From assembly GCA_036560485.1 (NCBI GenBank), contig DATBRC010000034.1:1-64000 (forward strand): a stretch of DNA of 64,000 bases. The letters run 5' to 3'. This stretch comes from DATBRC01 sp036560485. Lineage in GTDB: Bacteria > Pseudomonadota > Gammaproteobacteria > Burkholderiales > Burkholderiaceae_D. The position numbers and the translations under genes are program-made. Below are positions 25,286 through 34,692 of the stretch, one piece after another; within the stretch, counting starts at the first letter, position 1; each line of letters begins with the position of its first letter. The notes beneath the pieces were generated by a model. That model did no database searches, was not told the DNA's origin, and worked only from the letters and a program-made list of their open reading frames with translations.

Positions 25286-26856
25286 CTGCCATCGGTGCGA
25301 TCAGTGCCAGCGCTGTACCTGCCACGGGCGCAATCGGCATTGAACTGTACAACATGCAAAAACGTTTTGTCTCGTTGGCCGCGCTGGACAATGTGTCGAT
25401 CAATATTCCAGCAGGCGATTTTCACGCACTGCTGGGAGAAAATGGCGCAGGCAAGTCAACACTGGTCAAATGTCTGGTCGGCTTTTACAAACCGGACGAT
25501 GGCCAGATTTTGATCAATGGGCGCGAGACCGCGATCGCCTCGCCGAAGGATGCCGATGCCTGCAGGATCGGCATGGTGTATCAGCATTTCACGCTGATCC
25601 CATCAATGACGGTGGCCGAGAATCTCGTCATCTCCAAAGGCAAACTGCCGGCAAGGATCGATTGGAAGAAAGAGCGCGCCGAACTGGACGCCTTCATGCA
25701 AACGGTTCCATTCAAGATTGATCTGGATGCGCCTGCATCGTCGCTGGCAGCAGGTGAAAAACAAAAGGTGGAAATCGTCAAGCAGCTATACCTGAAACGC
25801 GGCTTTCTGATCCTGGATGAACCGACCTCGGTGCTGACCCCATCTGAAGCCGATGAAATCCTGGGATTGGTACGCGATCTTTGCGCGCGCGGCGAATTGA
25901 CCGTGCTGCTCATCACGCATAAATTCCGTGAAGTGATGGCCTTTGCAAAAACGGTTTCCGTATTACGGCGCGGCCGTTTTATCGGCACTGAAAAAGTCGG
26001 CGATATGAATGAACATAAAATGGCCGAGATGATGATGGGTGAAACACCGCCTGCGCCTGATCTGGCGCGCACACAGACCGATACATCCATGCCGGCGCGC
26101 TTCTCGATCGACAAGCTGAATGTGCGCGGCGACAAAGGGACGCTCGCAGTGAAGGATGTACGTATCGCCATCAAGCCCGGGGAAATTGTCGGCATCGCCG
26201 GCGTTTCAGGCAACGGGCAGCGCGAGCTTGTCGAGTCACTGATCGGACAACGCGACATCGAATCCGGCACAGTGATTATTCATGACGAGATCTTCACCGC
26301 AACTCGCCGGCAGATTCGCAAGCATAAACTGTACAGCCTGCCTGAAGAACCGCTGAAGAATGCTTGCGTGCCAGGCATGAGTGTCGCCGACAATGTGGCG
26401 TTACGCAATTTTGATGTCGAACCGCTTGCCAACAGCATCTGGCTGCGCAAGGTGCCGCAGGCTGAACAAGCACGCCGTTATGTCAGCGACTTCAACGTCA
26501 AGTGCACCGGCATCGGCGCCAGAATCGACACCCTTTCCGGCGGCAACGTGCAGCGTGCCGTGCTGGCACGCGAACTATCGCAATCGGTCGATGTACTGAT
26601 CGTGTCGAATCCTGTATTCGGTCTGGATTTTGCGGCTGTGGCAGAAACCTACAGCCGTATCATGGCGGCACGCAACTACGGCACAGCAGTATTGCTGATC
26701 AGTGAAGACCTTGATGAACTGCTCACGCTGGCTGACCGGATTGTCGTCATGAGCGAAGGCGAACTGGTGCATGAAGTAGCAAGGGATCATTTCAACGTGC
26801 CTGAAATCGGACGTTATATGGCTGGAGGATCCGTTACCGGCCATGCGCATCACTAA
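25282..26856 (+). CDS. Double-domain ABC importer ATPase (BmpC/RbsA type)
   Basis: A 524-residue tandem ATPase. Domain 1 has Walker A GENGAGKST, a variant signature LAAGEKQKVEIVKQL and Walker B FLILDEPTS. Domain 2 has a degenerate P-loop GIAGVSGNGQREL, signature LSGGNVQRAVLAREL and an altered Walker B (VLIVSNPVFGLD, no Asp-Glu), so only one site is likely to hydrolyse ATP, as is usual in this family. GGAGG lies before ATG 25282, which overlaps the biuH stop; the frame upstream of it belongs to biuH sequence. It energises the PnrA-like importer. Confidence 0.92.
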   Translation: MTAIGAISASAVPATGAIGIELYNMQKRFVSLAALDNVSINIPAGDFHALLGENGAGKSTLVKCLVGFYKPDDGQILINGRETAIASPKDADACRIGMVYQHFTLIPSMTVAENLVISKGKLPARIDWKKERAELDAFMQTVPFKIDLDAPASSLAAGEKQKVEIVKQLYLKRGFLILDEPTSVLTPSEADEILGLVRDLCARGELTVLLITHKFREVMAFAKTVSVLRRGRFIGTEKVGDMNEHKMAEMMMGETPPAPDLARTQTDTSMPARFSIDKLNVRGDKGTLAVKDVRIAIKPGEIVGIAGVSGNGQRELVESLIGQRDIESGTVIIHDEIFTATRRQIRKHKLYSLPEEPLKNACVPGMSVADNVALRNFDVEPLANSIWLRKVPQAEQARRYVSDFNVKCTGIGARIDTLSGGNVQRAVLARELSQSVDVLIVSNPVFGLDFAAVAETYSRIMAARNYGTAVLLISEDLDELLTLADRIVVMSEGELVHEVARDHFNVPEIGRYMAGGSVTGHAHH

Positions 26857-26898
26857 GAAATTCCTCCATTGAATTATTAGAACAGCCAAAAATATCCT

Positions 26899-27564
26899 AT
26901 GCTTACCGTCCACGCCCTCCCCTACGAATACGCATTCGATCCAAAACATACGGCGCTGATCATGATCGACATGCAACGCGACTTTATCGAAGCCGGCGGC
27001 TTTGGCGCTGCGCTCGGAAACAATGTATCGCTATTGCGCGCCATCATTCCAACCTCAAAAGCTTTATTAACGCTCTGCAGAGCGAATGGCATCAAGGTTA
27101 TTCACACGAAAGAAGCGCATAAACCCGATTTATCGGACTGCCCTCCATCCAAACTGCATCGCGGCGGCGGTTCATTGAAAATCGGCGATTCCGGCCCGAT
27201 GGGACGCATTTTGGTCGATGGCGAAATCGGTAGCGATTTCATACCTGAGCTTGCTCCTCTGGCTTGGGAAACTGTCATTGTCAAACCCGGCAAAGGTGCT
27301 TTCTATGCCACGGAACTGCAGGCCATTTTGCAAATGGAAAAAATAACGCATTTGATCTTTGCCGGCGTCACAACGGAAGTGTGCGTGCAAACATCCATGC
27401 GTGAAGCAAACGATCGTGGGTATGAATGTCTGTTGATCGAGGATGCAACGGAAAGTTATTTTCCTCAATATAAAAAATCGACTTTGGAAATGTTAAGAGC
27501 GCAAGGCGGCATTGTAGGGTGGACTGCACCGCTGCAATTATTGGCGGAAGCAATGCAACGCTAG
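26899..27564 (+). CDS. Second isochorismatase-fold cysteine hydrolase
   Basis: A 221-residue paralogue-like relative of the BiuH gene two positions upstream. The triad is Asp24 (IMIDMQRDF), Lys129 (VKPGKGAF) and Cys162 (TTEVCVQTSMREAND). It lacks BiuH's NPYSWPYNG start and the RRIGAGIGDPGPCG loop, so the substrate probably differs; a ureido or carbamoyl compound (as for RutB-type ureidoacrylate hydrolase) is plausible. It follows the ATPase by 42 bp and likely ends the importer operon. A weak hairpin (GCCTGA/TCAGGC, 27613-27625) lies downstream. Confidence 0.85.
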   Translation: MLTVHALPYEYAFDPKHTALIMIDMQRDFIEAGGFGAALGNNVSLLRAIIPTSKALLTLCRANGIKVIHTKEAHKPDLSDCPPSKLHRGGGSLKIGDSGPMGRILVDGEIGSDFIPELAPLAWETVIVKPGKGAFYATELQAILQMEKITHLIFAGVTTEVCVQTSMREANDRGYECLLIEDATESYFPQYKKSTLEMLRAQGGIVGWTAPLQLLAEAMQR

Positions 27565-27771
27565 AACCAATCAAATTCCCTGCACATAATCACCAAGAAA
27601 AGCTCTTTTTCGGCCTGAATCAGGCTGTCTCTGCATAAAAAAACTGCCGAGAGGCTTCATTTTCTCAATTTAATTTGGTTTAATAGCATTTTATGTGCGA
27701 ATAGCATGTACTGTGGCTGAAACGAGTTCTCAATAAAAAATAACTGCCATTCAAAGCAAGGGGAGAGTTGC

Positions 27772-27987
27772 ATGGATTTAGAACAAAAGCTGCCGGGTTT
27801 TCTTGCCACGCGCAGTATTGGAGACCGGCGTAATGAAAAATCATGTGTACCACCATACTCTACCGGAATCGGTTTGGTGCTGATCGAGCGACGCTCAGGC
27901 AATGACCGCCGCGCGGCATCGCACCCGCCGCAACAGCCACTTAACGATGCCGAAAAGTCTGACAACATTGAAATGCCGACCGATTGA
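27772..27987 (+). CDS. Small hypothetical protein with RRxGxDRR motif
   Basis: A 71-residue protein of unknown function. AGGGGAGAG lies about seven bases before the ATG, supporting real translation. It contains two arginine clusters, SIGDRRNEKS and ERRSGNDRRAA; the second is a short motif seen in several bacterial signalling and hypothetical proteins. It has no membrane segment or signal peptide and stands alone between the nitrogen locus and the glycosyltransferase pair. Confidence 0.55.
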   Translation: MDLEQKLPGFLATRSIGDRRNEKSCVPPYSTGIGLVLIERRSGNDRRAASHPPQQPLNDAEKSDNIEMPTD

Positions 27988-28739
27988 AAGTGCGTTCGCA
28001 CACTCCCAGGGTGTGTCGGTCTACTCGAGACACTGGTCAAAGACAGGCCAGAAAACGCATACCCGCTTCACATCATCGCAAAAAAATCTCTTCCCTGTTC
28101 ATACGGAAAAAATGATCGTGACCTTGTTGTCGGCAACCCTGCCAACTTGACGCACGCCTATCTTGCGCATTCCGGCTGCAAAGCCGAGTGAAAATGCAAA
28201 TTTCATTTGCTGTGTGTCCGCAATGATTCATATCGAATGCACGCGTAAAGCGAAGTAATGCCAAAACTTTTTTGCGTGTGCAAACAATTTTAGGGCGTGT
28301 CGTCCATTAATCCGGGGATTAATGGACGACACGCCCTAGTTCATTCTGATTTGGAATTGACATCGATGTGCCGAAAAATATCGTTAAGAATAATAGCCTG
28401 ATGCATTGCGCCATAACAAACAATGAACCAGTTGAAAATACAGACTCTAATATTGACTGGATTGTTTCTGATATCAAGTTCGTTTGAGAAGTTTGTTTGA
28501 GAATATTCAACTATTTGATCAAACATAGCAATGAGGCACATCTAATTGAGGCATCGCAATGATGACGGAAACGATTGTTAGAAAATCGTGCTGATGAACA
28601 GCGACACACCAACTTTACTGTATCGGATTTTCAAGAATTTAAAACATTCCCGCATTGTCATTGTGTATGTTTAACCTAGAAAAAAATTCTCATTCATATC
28701 CAACAAAAAGTGAGATCTGAAAATGGGGTTGGAGAAAAC
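27988..28739. other. Long non-coding gap with perfect cruciform
   Basis: About 750 bp with no credible gene (frames at 28319-28541 on the minus strand lack start signals). It holds the 48-bp palindrome described at 28291-28338 and, near its end, the Shine-Dalgarno GGAG of the glycosyltransferase gene. Confidence 0.55.
28291..28338. repeat. Perfect 48-bp palindrome (cruciform)
   Basis: Two 23-base arms are exact reverse complements around a central GG: TAGGGCGTGTCGTCCATTAA... on the left, matched fully on the right. It is too perfect for chance, has no U-tract on either side, and lies in the middle of a 750-bp gap. It may be a palindromic mobile remnant or a structured RNA/DNA element. Confidence 0.85.
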
Positions 28740-29783
28740 ATGAAAATTGCACAGGTTGCTCCACTCTTTGAGAGAGTACCTCCCGTCGCTTACGGCGGCA
28801 CTGAACGTGTAATTTCCCATCTTACTGAAGAATTAATCGGGCAAGGGCATGACGTCACATTATTTGCCAGCGGAGATTCCATCACGAAGGCAAATCTTGT
28901 TTCTGTTATAGATTATGCGATGCGGCCGCAGCAGTCTCATGCATGGATGGCTTTTCATGCAATGGAGCTGGACTTGGTGTGCCAATATGCCCAGAATTTC
29001 GATGTCATTCACTTCCACACGGATTATCTGCATTTTCCGATTACCAAATATCTTGGCACGCCGCATGTGACAACGTTGCATGGGCGACTGGATCTGCCCG
29101 AATTGCCGCCGCTTTACAAGCATTTCAACAACGTGCCGTTAGTATCGATATCGAACAGCCAGCGCACTCCTTTACCATGGGCAAACTGGTGCGGAACGGT
29201 CTATCACGGCATGCCGCCGCTTTGCGATTCCATCGAATCAACACCTGATGATTACTTTGTATTTATTGGCCGTGTGTCGCCTGAAAAACGTGTGGATCGG
29301 GCAATTGATATTGCCAGGCAATGCGGCATTCCTTTATATATCGCGGCAAAAGTTGATATTGCCGACGAAGCTTACTTCAATGAATATATACGGCCTTTGA
29401 TGGATACGCCATTGGTGACTTTTCTCGGTGAAATTAATGATGTTGAAAAAAGTAAATTATTAAAGCATGCGAAAGCTTTGCTATTTCCAATTGATTGGCC
29501 TGAACCATTCGGATTGGTCATGATCGAAGCTTTTTCATGTGGAACACCTGTCATCGCATATCGCAATGGCTCGGTGCCGGAGATTATGGAACATGGCGTC
29601 ACCGGATTTGTGGTGACCAATCAAGATGAGGCAATAGAAGCAGCCCGTAACATCGAATCGATTGATCGAACCGGTTGCAGAAATTCATTTGAACGACGCT
29701 TCACGACCACACTAATGGCCAATAATTATGTTCATGTTTACCAGAAATTATTGGCTAATGCGGGAACGCGGAAGGAATCATAA
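28740..29783 (+). CDS. GT4-type glycosyltransferase
   Basis: A 347-residue retaining glycosyltransferase of GT-B fold. The N-terminal domain begins MKIAQVAPLFERVPPVAYGGTERV with the glycine-rich donor/acceptor loop; the C-terminal domain has FIGRVSPEKRVDRAID, FPIDWPEPFGLVMIEAFSCGTPVIA (the E-x7-E region, Glu in EPFGLVMIE) and GSVPEIMEHGVTGFV. Met 28740 follows GGAG; the ten-residue upstream extension is rejected. It lies 24 bp before the amylo-1,6-glucosidase gene, so the pair is probably co-transcribed. The acceptor sugar is unknown. Confidence 0.9.
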   Translation: MKIAQVAPLFERVPPVAYGGTERVISHLTEELIGQGHDVTLFASGDSITKANLVSVIDYAMRPQQSHAWMAFHAMELDLVCQYAQNFDVIHFHTDYLHFPITKYLGTPHVTTLHGRLDLPELPPLYKHFNNVPLVSISNSQRTPLPWANWCGTVYHGMPPLCDSIESTPDDYFVFIGRVSPEKRVDRAIDIARQCGIPLYIAAKVDIADEAYFNEYIRPLMDTPLVTFLGEINDVEKSKLLKHAKALLFPIDWPEPFGLVMIEAFSCGTPVIAYRNGSVPEIMEHGVTGFVVTNQDEAIEAARNIESIDRTGCRNSFERRFTTTLMANNYVHVYQKLLANAGTRKES

Positions 29784-29807
29784 ACCGTAGCCTCGAGCGG
29801 AGAATCC

Positions 29808-31976
29808 ATGGTTGATAAAATTCAGTTAGGGGAGCAATGGTATATCCTTGCCACCGCTTCGCCTCCAGACGAGCGTCGGCGTGTGCTCAAGCATAATGAG
29901 ACGTTCGCATTATTTGACCGCTTCGGCGATATCCAACCGATTGGACTGGGAGAGGAAGGCATTTACCTCGGTGATACTTGTTTTCTTTCTCACAAAGAGT
30001 TACAGATCGAAGGCGTACGTCCGATGTATCTCAATTCGACAGTGAAGGACGATAACGGGCTTTTCATCGTCGAGCTGATGAATCCTGATCTTCATCCTGG
30101 TGGAAAGAAACAGATACACAAGGGTGTGCTGCATATCTTTCGCGCCAAGCTGTTATGGGATAACGCATGTCATGAGCATATACGCCTGGTCAACTTTGAT
30201 CTTGAGCCGGTTGAATTCACACTGTCGATTGATCTGGCATCCAATTACAAGGATATATTTGAGGTGCGTGGATTCAAGCGTGCCAGGCGCGGCACCGATT
30301 TGCCGCCGCAAATCAGTGAAAAAGAACTGCTGCTGGGATATCGAGGGGTTGATCAACGTATTCGCAAGACACGTATTGTGTTCGATCCTGCCCCCATGAA
30401 ACTGACATCAAGCCGCGCAGAATTTACACTATCATTACCACCAAAAGTTGAAGCGCATCTGTATCTGAGCATCTACTGCGAACAGGACGATCAGAAAACA
30501 CCAACCACGATTTGCTATGACGATGCATACAATTGCGTCACGCAGAGCGTTAGTTCGCACACGCAAAACCGCTGCAAGATTACCACCTCCGATCCTCTTT
30601 TTAATAGCTGGCTTGACCGTTCGACCTCTGACCTTCTGATGTTGACTACTGCGTTGCCGGAAGGAGGCTATCCTTATGCTGGAATGCCCTGGTACTCCAC
30701 CACTTTCGGCCGCGATGGCATCCTGACTGCACGCGAGTATTTGTGGGTCGATCCCAGTTTGGCCAAAGGTGTGCTCGCGTTTCTGGCGGACGTACAGGCA
30801 ACTGAACATGATCCTGCGCGTGATGCGGAACCCGGCAAGATACTGCATGAAGCGCGCAAAGGTGAATTGGCCGCGTTGAATGAAATTCCATTCCGGCGCT
30901 ACTACGGTACGGTGGATGCGACGCCATTGTTCGTCGGTTTGGCCGGCGCATACTACGAACGGACCGGCGACTTGGCATTTATTCGCACCATCTGGCCCAA
31001 TATTCTCAACGCGCTGCAATGGATCGATCGGTACGGCGATAAAGACGGCGATGGTTTTGTCGAATATGCGCGTTATACCGAAAAAGGATTGGCGCAACAA
31101 GGCTGGAAGGATTCCTATGATTCGGTATTTCACAGCGATGGTCAGCTTGCCGATGCACCGATCGCTCTCTGCGAAGTACAAGGATACGTGTATGAAGCAA
31201 AACTGCAGGCAGCACGACTGGCGCATTTATTGGGCGAGCATGCTTTTGCACAGGATCTTGAAAAAGCTGCGCATCAACTGAAGGATCGTTTCAATGAAGT
31301 ATTCTGGTGCGAAAAAATCGGCACCTACGCGCTGGCACTCGATGGCAAAAAGAAGCAATGCGCAGTGCCGTCGTCCAACGCCGGTCATACGTTGTGGTCA
31401 GGCATTGCCACGGCGGAGTATGCGGAGCGAGTGGCGAATCAAATGTTGAACAAGGATTTCTTTTGCGGCTGGGGCATCCGCACCATTCCCACCACTGAAG
31501 TGCGTTACAACCCGATGGCCTACCATAACGGTTCGGTCTGGCCGCATGACAATGCGCTGATCGCCGACGGCATGGCGCGCTACGGGTTTACCGACAAGGC
31601 AATGAAAGTCTTCAGCGGTCTGCGCGAAGCAAGCCTGTACATGGATCAGCACAGGATGCCTGAACTGTTTTGCGGCTTCGAAAAGCGTGAGGACGAAGGG
31701 CCAACGCTGTATCCGGTCGCCTGCTCTCCGCAAGCATGGGCAGCGGCTACCGTTTTTTCATTGTTGCAGTCATGCTTGGGGCTAACGTTTGATCACAAGA
31801 ATCAGGAATTGCAATTCAAGAATCCGCAATTGCCTTCCTTCCTCGACAGCGTGGAAATAAACAATCTTGCGCTTAACGGCTCAACCATTGATTTGATACT
31901 GCAGCGTTATCCAAGCAACGTAGGTGTCAAGATTATGCGCAAAGATGGCAATATAAAAGTGGTGACGTTGACCTAA
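29808..31976 (+). CDS. Amylo-alpha-1,6-glucosidase (debranching-type) protein
   Basis: A 722-residue protein of the prokaryotic glycogen-debranching-like family: an N-terminal beta-rich domain (about 20-220; EEGIYLGDTCFLSHKELQIEG) and a C-terminal (alpha/alpha)6 barrel carrying AGMPWYSTTFGRDGILT, WIDRYGDKDGDGFVEY, NAGHTLWSGI and YNPMAYHNGSVWPHDNALIA, all typical of the family. It is predicted to cleave alpha-1,6 branches or a related glucoside in the cytoplasm, as no signal peptide is visible. It forms a two-gene unit with the glycosyltransferase. Confidence 0.9.
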   Translation: MVDKIQLGEQWYILATASPPDERRRVLKHNETFALFDRFGDIQPIGLGEEGIYLGDTCFLSHKELQIEGVRPMYLNSTVKDDNGLFIVELMNPDLHPGGKKQIHKGVLHIFRAKLLWDNACHEHIRLVNFDLEPVEFTLSIDLASNYKDIFEVRGFKRARRGTDLPPQISEKELLLGYRGVDQRIRKTRIVFDPAPMKLTSSRAEFTLSLPPKVEAHLYLSIYCEQDDQKTPTTICYDDAYNCVTQSVSSHTQNRCKITTSDPLFNSWLDRSTSDLLMLTTALPEGGYPYAGMPWYSTTFGRDGILTAREYLWVDPSLAKGVLAFLADVQATEHDPARDAEPGKILHEARKGELAALNEIPFRRYYGTVDATPLFVGLAGAYYERTGDLAFIRTIWPNILNALQWIDRYGDKDGDGFVEYARYTEKGLAQQGWKDSYDSVFHSDGQLADAPIALCEVQGYVYEAKLQAARLAHLLGEHAFAQDLEKAAHQLKDRFNEVFWCEKIGTYALALDGKKKQCAVPSSNAGHTLWSGIATAEYAERVANQMLNKDFFCGWGIRTIPTTEVRYNPMAYHNGSVWPHDNALIADGMARYGFTDKAMKVFSGLREASLYMDQHRMPELFCGFEKREDEGPTLYPVACSPQAWAAATVFSLLQSCLGLTFDHKNQELQFKNPQLPSFLDSVEINNLALNGSTIDLILQRYPSNVGVKIMRKDGNIKVVTLT

Positions 31977-31994
31977 TTTGAAATGCGTCATAAA

Positions 31995-32031
31995 AAATGG
32001 CCAGGCCACTGTAAAGGTAGCCTGGCCATTT
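31995..32031. terminator. Bidirectional terminator between debranching gene and degP
   Basis: A perfect 12-bp stem (AAATGGCCAGGC and GCCTGGCCATTT) with a 13-base loop, preceded by an A-run and followed by T-rich sequence, between two converging genes. Confidence 0.85.
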
Positions 32032-32046
32032 GATTATTACTGCAAC

Positions 32047-33555
32047 TCAACCGAGCGTCACTGGAACAAATATTTTTTCTTCACCGCGCTGAATCAACAG
32101 CGCGATATGGCCGCTTTTGCGCGAGATCATGTTCTTGAGATCAGCTGCGCTCTTGACTGCCGTGCCATTGACGGCGATGATGATATCGCCAGGCTCAACG
32201 CCGGAACGTGCTGCCGGACCGGTGGCTTGCTCGACGACCACACCGGAAGACAGATTCGCTTCCTGTTTTTCTTCCGGCGTCAATGGCCGTACTGCAACAC
32301 CAAGCTTGGCTTGAGATGCAGGTCCTGAAGCATTGTCATTGTCTGCAGCCGCCTCTTTCATACCTTGCAAAGTCGCCGGCAGTTCAACCGTTTTACCAGC
32401 GCGCCAAACCTCAAGTGTCGCCTTGTCACCCGGCTTCGCCATTCCGACCAGAGTCGGCAAGTCACCGGATTCGGTAATCGGTTGCCCGTTGTATTTCAGG
32501 ATCACATCGCCCTGCTGTATGCCTGCCTTCGCTGCTGCACTGCCCGGCTGCACACTCGACACCAACGCGCCTTCCGGCTGCTTCAGCTTGAATGATTCTG
32601 CCAACGACTGATTGACTTCCTGCACTGTCACACCAAGCCGTGCATGAGCAACTTTACCGGTCGATACGATCTGGTCCTTTACACGCAACGCAACATCAAT
32701 CGGTATCGCGAACGACAATCCTTGATAACCGCCGGTCTGACTGTAAATTTGCGAGTTGATGCCGACCACATTGCCATTGGCATCAAACAGCGGGCCGCCT
32801 GAATTACCAGGATTGACCGCGACGTCAGTCTGGATGAACGGCACGTAAGAATCGCCCGGCAAAGAACGTCCCTTCGCACTGACAATGCCGGCAGTTGCAC
32901 TATGTTCAAATCCGAATGGCGATCCGATTGCCAGCACATAATCACCAACGCTTAACTGATTGGGATTGCCAAGACTGACGACCGGCAAATTACTGGCATT
33001 GATTTTCAATATCGCAACATCGGTCGATGGATCGCTGCCGAGAACCTTCGCTTTATATTCACGGCGGTCATTCAGCTTGACGATCACTTCATTGGCATCA
33101 CGCACCACGTGCGCGTTGGTCAGAATAATGCCATCCTTGCCCACTATGAAGCCCGACCCTTGCCCATGCACCGGCACGCCGGAACGCGGCTGGATATGCT
33201 GACGGAAACCGGGCATGCCTTGAAAGAATTTGAAGAACGGATCATTAGTCGCATCGTCCGCAAAATCCGGCCCATCCGCCTTCAGCGTTCCTTCGGTATT
33301 GATACCAACAACGGCGGGGCCGTAACGCTGCACAATCGCCCGGTAGTTGGGCGCGGTCATCGGCGCGATCGGCGTATTCGGCGTTGCATTGGCCAGCGCC
33401 GGCTGAGTATTCGCCGATGCCGTATCGCTTACTGCAGCCAAACTTTGCTGGTGATTGAACCATTCGGAAGGATGCCAATTCACAGCATTGACTGAGCCGG
33501 TCGCCAGTACACCTGCAGCAACCAGTGCGAGGGTAATCGATTTCATTTTCATCAT
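32047..33555 (-). CDS. degP: DegP/HtrA-type periplasmic serine protease
   Basis: A 502-residue Do-family protease and chaperone. Signal peptide of about 24 residues (ending SVNA); trypsin-like domain with His149 (LTNAHVV), Asp179 (STDVAILKI) and Ser252 (NPGNSGGPLFD); then two PDZ domains (about 290-390 and 410-500). AAAGGAT lies upstream, so the start may be Met1 or Met2. It stands alone and degrades or refolds damaged envelope proteins. Its regulation is not evident from the sequence. Confidence 0.93.
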   Translation of the reverse strand: MMKMKSITLALVAAGVLATGSVNAVNWHPSEWFNHQQSLAAVSDTASANTQPALANATPNTPIAPMTAPNYRAIVQRYGPAVVGINTEGTLKADGPDFADDATNDPFFKFFQGMPGFRQHIQPRSGVPVHGQGSGFIVGKDGIILTNAHVVRDANEVIVKLNDRREYKAKVLGSDPSTDVAILKINASNLPVVSLGNPNQLSVGDYVLAIGSPFGFEHSATAGIVSAKGRSLPGDSYVPFIQTDVAVNPGNSGGPLFDANGNVVGINSQIYSQTGGYQGLSFAIPIDVALRVKDQIVSTGKVAHARLGVTVQEVNQSLAESFKLKQPEGALVSSVQPGSAAAKAGIQQGDVILKYNGQPITESGDLPTLVGMAKPGDKATLEVWRAGKTVELPATLQGMKEAAADNDNASGPASQAKLGVAVRPLTPEEKQEANLSSGVVVEQATGPAARSGVEPGDIIIAVNGTAVKSAADLKNMISRKSGHIALLIQRGEEKIFVPVTLG

Positions 33556-33749
33556 CTATCCTTTCCATAAAAAATGGGATGGGAAACCTATGGAATGAAG
33601 GATAGACTTACTCGCTTATGTGAAACTTAAGGTCGGAGCAGCAAGTTATTGGTTGTATCAATATTGTAGATTCAGATTGGATGTGTCTGATTGGGAAGGT
33701 CTGCTTAGTACCTATTGTGTTGAGAAAGTCGGCAAGAAATATTGCGATT

Positions 33750-34661
33750 TCATAGCGATTTTCCTTTGGAGGCTAGCGGATATCCGGACGACTGCCATGC
33801 TTCCAGGCCGCCTTTCAGGAACCGCGCATCGAACCCGTTGGCACTCAAACGAATGGCACAATTACGGCTAACTTCATGTCCGTGAATGCAATATACAAGA
33901 ATTTTCTGATCCCTTGGTAATGCGTGCATCCACTGATCGATGTTTTCCGGATCATGCCACTGCGCGTTAGGAATCATCGTCTCGGCATTGGAAAAAATGC
34001 CGGCACGGCGTACGTCTACCACGAAAGCCGAGGCGGCTGATTCTTCCGATGCGCCCATGCCTTCACTTGCTCCATGAACGGCTTGTGCATAACGCAAGTT
34101 CACCTTCGACCAGTCGATGTTCTGCATGAAGCAATCGACGTAAGCCGCGGCATTCGAGCCATAGTCGATGTGGTAAGCATGTTCATACATATCAAGCGCC
34201 AGAATCGGTGTACCCAGCGCGACGCATTGCGTATGATCAGAAGCCCATTGATTAACCAGACGGCCATCGCGCGGCAGGTAACTTAACATCACCCAGCCGG
34301 AACCGCCGCCCAACGCTTTACCTATCGCAACAAATTCGTCGCGCCATCGTTCAACGCTGCCGAAACTTGCGGCAAGTGCGAGCGTCATCGGCGGCGGCAA
34401 TTTTCCATCGCCACCCAAGCTGTCAAAATAAAGTTCGTGCAGCAGCATCGAATTGGTAGCAACCAGTTCTTCCCGCTTCAAACCGTTGATAGTGAATCCG
34501 GCCGTCGTCGAAAAAACCAGTTGCGCGAGCTGCGCGCGAATGGCGTTCAAACGTTTCACAGCACCACCGTAATTGTTTTCGTAATGGCTGCCAATGAGTT
34601 TTTCGGACAATCCGGTAAGCTTGGCCGGTTCGCAGGTTAAGGGTTGCATCTGATAATTCAT
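33750..34661 (-). CDS. Superoxide dismutase-rhodanese fusion (ChrC/ChrE-like)
   Basis: A 303-residue fusion. Residues 1-195 are an Fe/Mn superoxide dismutase with metal ligands His26 (GSHYENNYGG), His75 (LLHELYF), Asp157 and His161 (LDMYEHAYHIDYG). Residues 212-297 are a rhodanese domain (FVVDVRRAGIF) with the active-site Cys258 in VYCIHGHEVSRN. The start at 34661 follows AAGGAC; the frame back to 34727 overlaps chrA. In other chromate operons ChrC is a superoxide dismutase and ChrE a rhodanese; here both are one polypeptide, the last gene of the chr operon. Confidence 0.92.
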   Translation of the reverse strand: MNYQMQPLTCEPAKLTGLSEKLIGSHYENNYGGAVKRLNAIRAQLAQLVFSTTAGFTINGLKREELVATNSMLLHELYFDSLGGDGKLPPPMTLALAASFGSVERWRDEFVAIGKALGGGSGWVMLSYLPRDGRLVNQWASDHTQCVALGTPILALDMYEHAYHIDYGSNAAAYVDCFMQNIDWSKVNLRYAQAVHGASEGMGASEESAASAFVVDVRRAGIFSNAETMIPNAQWHDPENIDQWMHALPRDQKILVYCIHGHEVSRNCAIRLSANGFDARFLKGGLEAWQSSGYPLASKGKSL

Positions 34662-34692
34662 GGTGAAGTCCTTGTGATGATGCATGAAAATC

